NCBI GenBank assembly: GCA_910592205.1
Contig: CAJVPJ010001188.1
Span: forward strand, 1-11,569
DNA: 11,569 bases
Origin: Paraglomus occultum
Taxonomy: Eukaryota; Glomeromycota; Glomeromycetes; Paraglomerales; Paraglomeraceae
Direction of reading: 5' to 3'
Shown in pieces: positions 1-5,913 of this stretch. The position numbers and the translations under genes were made by a program. The notes under the pieces were generated by a model that was given only the letters and a program-made list of their open reading frames with translations, did not search any database and was not told the DNA's origin. Numbering within the stretch: position 1 is the first letter of the stretch; each line of letters begins with the position of its first letter.

Positions 1-23
1 GTACTTAAGTATGAGATGCTTAC

Positions 24-1127
24 AATAAAAACGTCGCTGCCGGGCAACTGTGCAAACGCATAACCAAAGGTCCGAAGGCCAGCCTCAGGAAGAGTTTTTG
101 TACTATTATTATTCACTTTTTTTTTTGTCAGAACGCGAAATTCGGATGAGCACGAGATCTCCTCAAATCGTGTAACTACACTTTCAACTCACCCAAATTC
201 CATCTCCACATTTTCGAATGACACGAATCGATCAAATAAATCGTATCGTTACGTTTCCCCGCATACTCAACATGGGCTTCCACTGGAATGTCTACGAAGG
301 CAATCGGCGTAAACCATTCTCTCTTTGGAATGTTAAATGCCCACAGGTTCCTGTCAGACTCTTTAGTGCAATTGCGATTACAAATGATATAAATGTTATC
401 TTTAGAGGAAGTTAGGGCGAATTTGTCCATATATTCCGGCGGAGCATACTGGATGATGGATGACAGTTAAAAATTATTATCATTAATGAGATGCCTATAA
501 CACTATAATCCATGGAGTTGACGTATCGATATCATTTTTTATTACAGCATAACTCACCTCTGTTTTAGGTATATTCTCCGGCATTGAACTATCTGAATAT
601 AGAATAAACGTATGATTCGACCCTCCAAATATAAACAATACTTCTCCACCCGCTGACATTTGTACGACAATAGACTTATGACCACGTGGCAAATGTTGAA
701 GTTTATTATCAGTGTTTAGCGGTGTATACCAAGTACCCGAAGTGCCTTTTGTTAAATCAAACGATTGAACTCCAGCATAATTATCATCGCTTGAGTCTGC
801 TGCGTCGCCGGTTACGTATAAAATACCTTTTGACGTAACGGAACATGCTGGTCGATTGACGTTTGTAGCGTTAGTTACTGGCAGATAATTCCATGTGGGG
901 TTTGTTGTATTGAAGGGCGTATTGATGTAGCTGAAGTAGGAGTGGTTACCATTGCCCGTACCACCGAAGACGTAAAAACTATTCCCGTAGACGAATGCGC
1001 AATGATCAACACGCGGTCCCGGATTAGAATAATCAAAATGAGAGATTTGCGAATTAGAAAAAATTGGGAAGGTGAGAAGAGTAAAAAGAATAAGGGGAAA
1101 GGAAGGAAAGGTGTTGGAATTATGCAT
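24..1127 (-). CDS. Gene A: secreted/ectodomain kelch-type protein, 5' part of a probable kelch receptor kinase (partial)
   Basis: Three exons are visible on the minus strand: 1127-558, 448-193 and 115-24, giving 306 residues before the gene leaves the window in an intron starting at 23 (GTAAGC). Intron 1 (557-449) runs from GTGAGT to CCAG in phase 0; intron 2 (192-116) runs from GTGAGT to AAAG in phase 1. Residues 1-26 form a signal peptide with a hydrophobic core of Leu, Phe and Ile. Kelch-like strands follow, with motifs such as FYVFGG (51-56), ILYVTGD (102-108), VLFIFGG (163-169), IYIICNRN and IYLIDS, each followed by a Trp or Phe segment, consistent with an extracellular beta-propeller. 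Several Asn-X-Ser/Thr sites suggest glycosylation. Exon 3 ends in FAQLPGSDVFI, which matches FAQLADSDVFI of gene B at the same phase-0 GTAAGC splice site. A transmembrane and kinase part beyond the window is therefore likely but unseen. The start has CACC before ATG. The purine-rich acceptor of intron 2 is weak; homology and phase support it. Confidence 0.8.
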
Positions 1128-1292
1128 GGTGAATGGGGAAATGGTGATAAAGCGAAATGATAAACTTTTGGCGAGTACACCCGGGAGGAATGAATGGATA
1201 ATAAGAGAAAGAACCCCTACTCCAAGAAGGGGGAAAGGTTGATGGTGCTAAGATGATTTCATGTTGCTGGCGTCAAGAAGATATCATCGAGC

Positions 1293-1349
1293 ATTTATGG
1301 ACAAAATAACAAAAGTCGCGCACGGCCAAATTTGGAATCTACATTCCAA
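1293..1349 (-). promoter_or_regulatory. Upstream module of gene A (inverted repeat plus CCATAAAT)
   Basis: Read on the minus strand, TTGGAA-N6-TTCCAA (1349-1332) is followed by TTTGG, a GCGCGAC core and TTTTGTCCATAAAT (CCATAAAT at 1300-1293). The gene A ATG at 1127 lies about 205 nt past the inverted repeat. The repeat here is a perfect 10-bp stem (AATTTGGAAT / ATTCCAAATT, 1329-1352) with a CTAC spacer. The same blocks, in the same order, occur upstream of gene B. A dimeric regulator site plus a TATA-like core is the natural reading, but it is an inference. Confidence 0.55.
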
Positions 1350-1352
1350 ATT

Positions 1353-1699
1353 AAGTAATAATTGATTTGATTTTTATCACACGTTGTACTATCTGCTGTG
1401 TAAAGCAAAAGTGATTGAAGACAAGACCAACCAAGATATAAATTAATCGCTAAACCGGTTTTTACATAGTACAAGTGAGTTTCGCCATAGCTGCATGCTC
1501 CCGTTTCAGTTCATATGTCTTTATTGTACTATCGAGTCATTGTCAACTTGTGAAACGAAGCTTTAAATCAAACAATTTCTGTACATTTTATTGGATAAAC
1601 AGTTCGCACGATGAACAAAGACCGAGTTTACAATAGCCAAGAATATCAAATTTCCCAATTTAAGTAAATTTAAAATAATGTTAATAACTTATATGGGAA
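1353..1699. other. Intergenic, no gene seen
   Basis: This stretch lies upstream of the gene A module. It is AT-rich and broken by stops in every frame, and no RNA gene or clear repeat was recognised. Confidence 0.6.
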
Positions 1700-2024
1700 C
1701 TATTTTGATAATCCGAGAATTGTGCGGAGAATTTTCTCCGAAAGACAACATCGTTGCGTTGGCCACAACCTGTTGGCACCAGCACAGATATTAGACAAGC
1801 ATGCCGGCACGCCTCGATTCTTTATTTCAACTTTCGAAACATGGGGAAATACTCGTACAATGTTATTCACAGCCAGAATGGTCTTCGTTTTCGACATTTT
1901 TATGTCTGGTGCAGATTTTGCGGTAAATACGCAACTTGGCAAATTTTGCTGCGTGCTGATTAAAATTAAAATTAGACATTCTACTTGCAGAAAGCAGAAA
2001 AATAATCGCTGTATAAACCGTTAA
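1700..2024. other. Unassigned stretch open in several frames, possible coding relic
   Basis: Between about 1700 and 1960 the sequence is less AT-rich than its surroundings and is open for 69-100 codons in two plus frames and for 80 codons on the minus strand. One plus frame (1754-1963) contains a WCRFCGK segment with a Cys-X2-Cys pair, but no family is recognised. A perfect inverted repeat CGGAGAA-TT-TTCTCCG sits at 1725-1740. No start context, splice pattern or homology supports a functional gene. It could be a fragment of an old gene or transposon, or chance. Confidence 0.25.
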
Positions 2025-2204
2025 TATTAATATGGCATAATGTTGCGCATACTGTATACAATATCATATATCTCTCAGTCAAACAAACGTACTAAAATAA
2101 ACTACGCGCGATACGAAAATTATTGAATGAGCAAGACAATATTAATTTGGAACAGCGAAAGCAATGCTGTGATACTTGTGCCTTTTTTTTACCTGACAAT
2201 CGAG

Positions 2205-2545
2205 GACAGAGTTTTGCTATCCAGAAATTTAATATTTGCACTTGCAGATTAGTTTAAACTGGTTAACACACACATTGACATGTGACAGTAATATTGTAAG
2301 ATAGTCTCATATCATCACATTAAACGCAAGTAAATTTTGAAAGATAATAACAATACCATAATAGTAAAACAAACGTACCTTGAAAGGCAATTCTAAAAAA
2401 CCATTGCATTGGTTTTACGATTGTGTAAACTTAGCAAAGTTTTAACACAATTACGTTACAATTACTGTTCTTGGACAATCCCGTAATTTTAATGTATGAC
2501 AAACATAAATTAAAATGTGGCTTTGCTGAGAAAGACCAAAGAAAC
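2205..2545 (-). repeat. Dispersed repeat copy R1 (inverted)
   Basis: Segment 2241-2287 matches the reverse complement of 3530-3574 at about 42 of 45 positions plus a 2-nt gap. Segment 2305-2322 is an exact 18-base reverse complement of 3487-3504. Farther on, the GTTACAATTACTGTT and TTTTAATGTATGAC stretches (about 2452-2500) match the reverse complement of copy R3 around 4649-4680. The ends are diffuse. It looks like a decayed non-autonomous element; no coding capacity is seen. Confidence 0.65.
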
Positions 2546-3309
2546 ATTGTCACATCTAAACCCTATTAGCTGTTCGCTCGGATTCTCCGTCAATTATTAA
2601 GATAGTCAAATCAAATGTCTTATAGAAAAACGAAAACCATCACTTTAATCTAAAGTTTAACATATTAAAGATTAGCTTACTAAATCTGCAATATTACTAT
2701 TTTTTTTTACGATATATTGCTTTAGTTGGATTTTATATAAATAATTTTATGGTTTTGAGGATCTGCGCGCTAATTAATTAAATCAGAAGTTTAAAATTCC
2801 AGGTTTATGTTGGTGTTTGTATTTGTATTGTTTATTCAAACTCTACTCACAATTAATCCACCAGATGTGTCAATGCGCCTACGCATTTAATGAAAACCGT
2901 TTGGCTTGCAAATTGTACCCTGTCAGTTGTTTAAATTACTCAAAAACAGAAGTCTCTTTGCGCGTTATAATTAATTATTTAGCCAAAAAATACCATATTT
3001 GGATAATGCTGAGCACGTATGTGTATGTAAAGTAAGATAACCAAATCAAATGCTAAAAAAATGTATACCATGCGTAATGAATTAAACTATAAACAAGAAC
3101 AACGTAACTAACATGGAAATTTAAGAATAGATATGCCAAGCAAAAAAAAAAAATTGGGACATACGATTTAATGAAACATCAGAAAATAGAAATAAGTGAT
3201 ACATACAAGGGAGAACAGATTTTCCGTGTGTGTAACAGGTCAGCATGATTAAACAAAACTCACGCCGTAGTTCATGTCTGTGTAAAGAATATTCAAGTAA
3301 GTCAAATTT
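2546..3309. other. AT-rich intergenic, no gene seen
   Basis: This lies between repeat copies R1 and R2. It is strongly AT-rich with homopolymer runs (for example 2700-2708 and 3141-3153). A 72-codon open frame at 2817-3035 has no recognisable domain or start context and is treated as chance. Confidence 0.5.
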
Positions 3310-3620
3310 ATGAATGGCACGTCAAGTATTTTTGTGGCCTCTTCAAAGTATCTCAACATACGGTTATGTTATACTTAAAAAAACGACGGGGGTTATCCAA
3401 GAATAAAATGGATATTAAAAATGTTACACTGCATTCTTTGTTCTAAATTGACATAAATGGTAAAAGACTAATGCAACGGTCTTTCATAATGTGATGATAT
3501 GAGATTATCCCACATGTATAGTACACTATTGTCACATGTCAATGTGTGTTAATTAGTTTAAATTAATCTGCAAGCGAAGAATATCATAATTTGACTATGT
3601 CAATGAGCTGACTATACAAC
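3310..3620 (+). repeat. Dispersed repeat copy R2
   Basis: This is a direct relative of R3 (4570-4975). Shared blocks in the same order are TTGTGGC..TCAAAGTATCTCAACA (about 3331-3358 against 4603-4628), CTTTGTTCTAAATT-ACAT (from about 3436 against 4717), ATCCCACATGTATA (from about 3507 against 4860) and TTTGACTATGTC (3589-3600 against 4943-4954). It is inverted relative to R1, with which it could form a long stem. A partial echo of its TTGACATAA..GTAAA..GGTCTTT segment recurs near 3658-3716, suggesting internal duplication. Confidence 0.65.
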
Positions 3621-4289
3621 TATAATTTGCTGCAAAAATGCGAGCGTGTCTTTGAAAAATTGACATAATTGTAAATTAACATTGTTCGTAGTCAACCAAT
3701 ACAATCAATGGTCTTTAGTATCTATATAAAATATCTGTTCACTAATGCGCCACGTTAACCAGAACTAAACTGCATATATGCTACAAAATCGGCCTTTGAT
3801 TGTTAAAGTTGCGTATAAATGTTGCCATCGCATCAACCTTTAACCATCCGTCTGTGAACAACGTTACACGAAAGCTGTTCGTTGTCATAGAAGTGTTTCG
3901 AACGAGCCCCGAAATAATCATGTAATAGGTGTTCTAATTAATTGTGGCAAAGTAAAAGATAATTTATCCTGTTCAACAAGACTGTAGGAAAACCTTCGTA
4001 GAGTTCTCAGATTGCCAGGGACGCACCATTATAAATTTACTTATTATTAAATTGGGGATGTACCCCTTAATATTAATATTAAATCGGGTAAAATCTAAAG
4101 TGACACGACCACCAGTTTAGTATTCTCGGCCATTGAATATCTAATTGTTCGTTCCCCATTATTAATTTCTAGACAAATGGTTTCTCATCGAAGACTTCGC
4201 TGCACGCACAACTTTACTTTCTTGTTCACAATTACAAATAAAAAGGTAGTATGTTAGATGAAGAAGCGGTATAATTAGACCCTAACGCT
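3621..4289. other. Intergenic, no gene seen
   Basis: Holds a partial internal echo of R2 near 3658-3716 and a short GGGG-ATGTA-CCCC inverted repeat near 4055-4067, followed by a TTAATATTAATATTAA palindrome. No coding or RNA gene is supported. Confidence 0.5.
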
Positions 4290-4430
4290 TTCCATCATTC
4301 CCAGAAGCTTCGTCCCGCCTTCCGCCGTCCGGTAACAGTGATACCGAGAGCTCCGGGTCCCTTCTCTCTCTCCCATGTCTCAGTTTCCCCCCTCCCCCGG
4401 AACTGTACGGGCTTATCGTGTTTCAAATGG
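4290..4430. other. GC-rich patch of unknown origin
   Basis: The patch is much richer in G and C than its flanks and contains a CT-rich run and a C-rich tract (about 4386-4400). A 63-codon minus-strand frame spans 4486-4295 but shows no domain, signal peptide or splice support. It may be a fragment of an inserted sequence or a former promoter or leader. No function can be given. Confidence 0.3.
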
Positions 4431-4569
4431 GCACTACGACTTTCTATTAATGTGACAACTACGAAAGATCGGGGGTGGTAGTGCATGCGTCGGGTATATT
4501 GAAGTAGATAGATAAAAACAGCTTAGATCGAGCTATTGGTAAGCATTTTCGTTGCGAGTAAACCTTTCT

Positions 4570-4975
4570 CACGATGGTCAAGTGTTTGTGCTGTGACGTT
4601 GTCTTGTGGCATCAAAAGTATCTCAACAAACAAGCCACTTGCGTTTATGTCATACATTAAATTAGGGGACAGTAATCGCAACGGGGTAACAATGAAATTA
4701 CCGTTACCACATCGCTCTTTGTTCTAAATTTACATGAATTGTAAAAAACATCATTCAACCAATGGGGTTTTCCGTAATTGCTTTGAGTACATTTACTTTA
4801 CTATTAGCATTAATGTTATCTTCCAAAACGCCACTTACGTTAAATGTAAGACGTAAACCATCCCACATGTATAATGCAATATTACTGTGTTAGCCGGTTT
4901 AAATCAAGTGTTTCTTGTGTTGTGCAAGCAAATGATCGAAATTTTGACTATGTCCGCATTGACTGCAAGTCATCG
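4570..4975 (+). repeat. Dispersed repeat copy R3
   Basis: Longest of the three copies. It shares ordered blocks with R2, and GTCATACATTAAATTA (4649-4664) plus ACAGTAATCGCAAC match R1 in reverse complement. Interrupted spacing between blocks shows that R2 and R3 have each gained or lost internal segments. The 63-codon open frame inside it (4536-4727) is not considered a gene. Confidence 0.6.
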
Positions 4976-5716
4976 ATGCATATTACTGTGAGTGAGTCCT
5001 GGTATTAAAAATAACACAAATGAATATAATGACAGAATCGAATAAATTGATATAACGCTATTATCAAAAGCTTCGTGAGGAATGGAATAATCACCCCTCC
5101 GCTCCGCGATCTATTGATTGGTCTTTATTTAATAACACCTAAGATAGCAAGTCTAATGTGATACGACGTAAACTGAATATAGACAACATCAACTGTTCGA
5201 ATGAGAAATAGCTCGTAAACTAATACAGTAACGAGTACATTTCGTATAGAAACTGGTTGATAAAAAGGTTAATTCAAGTCAAGACCTACAAGAACAATAA
5301 CTAGTAGAAGATTTTTTAAAAAATAATTCGAAAAAGCTAACAATGAAGATTCTACCGTTGTTCTCGAGACAAAAACAAAACAGAAAATGTTCGAAAGCCA
5401 AGAGAAATAAAAACGTCTATGACGCAATGAAGAGTCTCGTTAGTGTTATTATTCAATGCTAATCTGTATAACTAGGATGCTGACAAAGATTGGTATGCTG
5501 TCTTTCAACGCATACAATGAACAGATAATCTTCATCCATTGTACTAATATGTTCTACGGCTTGTTTGTGAAAGATTGCGTTTCGCAAGTTATCGAATGAT
5601 ATCACTGTACTACGTTAATTTAAATAAACTGGTGTATAAATCCAACCCCTTCAAAGCAAGACCAAATTCCCTGCACAAGAAGGTAACGCTACATGCAATA
5701 AACAAACAACCCCGGT
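4976..5716. other. Intergenic upstream of gene B, no gene seen
   Basis: AT-rich with frequent stops. A 64-codon plus frame at 5575-5769 overlaps the conserved upstream module of gene B and has no protein features, so it is read as chance. No repeat copy or RNA gene was recognised. Confidence 0.55.
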
Positions 5717-5771
5717 TTGGAACTCACATTCCAATTTTGGTTTCTCCGCGCAACGTTCGTTTTCCATAAAT
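5717..5771 (+). promoter_or_regulatory. Upstream module of gene B (inverted repeat plus CCATAAAT)
   Basis: TTGGAA-N6-TTCCAA (5717-5734) is followed by TTTTGG, a CCGCGCAAC core and TTTTCCATAAAT (CCATAAAT at 5764-5771). Spacing from the repeat to CCATAAAT is 29 nt here and 31 nt in gene A. The ATG lies about 180 nt past the repeat. The N6 spacers of the two genes differ while the arms are identical, as expected of a protein-binding half-site pair. CCATAAAT may serve as the TATA-like element. Confidence 0.55.
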
Positions 5772-5865
5772 ATTTAACCGCATACCGCATCCCGTCCTGC
5801 AATATTAACAGACATTCCTTTAATCTCTCCTATAGATCATATTTCACATTGAACCCGGGCTAACC

Positions 5866-5905
5866 CCCCCCCTCTCTCCCTCTTCAAAAAATTACTCTCT
5901 TTAGT
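5866..5905 (+). promoter_or_regulatory. Pyrimidine-rich tract before gene B start
   Basis: A run of C followed by CTCTCTCCCTC lies just before the ATG at 5914. Such CT-rich tracts often mark transcription start regions in filamentous fungi; the role here is inferred. The start context is CAACC before ATG, like CACC before the gene A ATG. Confidence 0.4.
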
Positions 5906-5913
5906 CCTCAACC

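Noticed and set aside
218-415. 65-codon plus-strand frame over gene A exon 2
   Set aside because: Antisense to a kelch-coding exon with good splice sites; no domain or start context.
942-1180. Plus-strand (942-1160) and second minus-strand (1180-875) open frames over gene A exon 1
   Set aside because: They overlap the signal peptide and first kelch strands of gene A in other frames, have no protein features of their own and arise from its codon composition.
2817-3035. 72-codon Cys- and Tyr-containing plus-strand frame
   Set aside because: No signal peptide, domain or splice evidence; length is within chance expectation for the amount of intergenic DNA examined.
4536-4727. 63-codon plus-strand frame inside repeat R3
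   Set aside because: Lies within a decayed repeat; the frame is not kept in the related copy R2.
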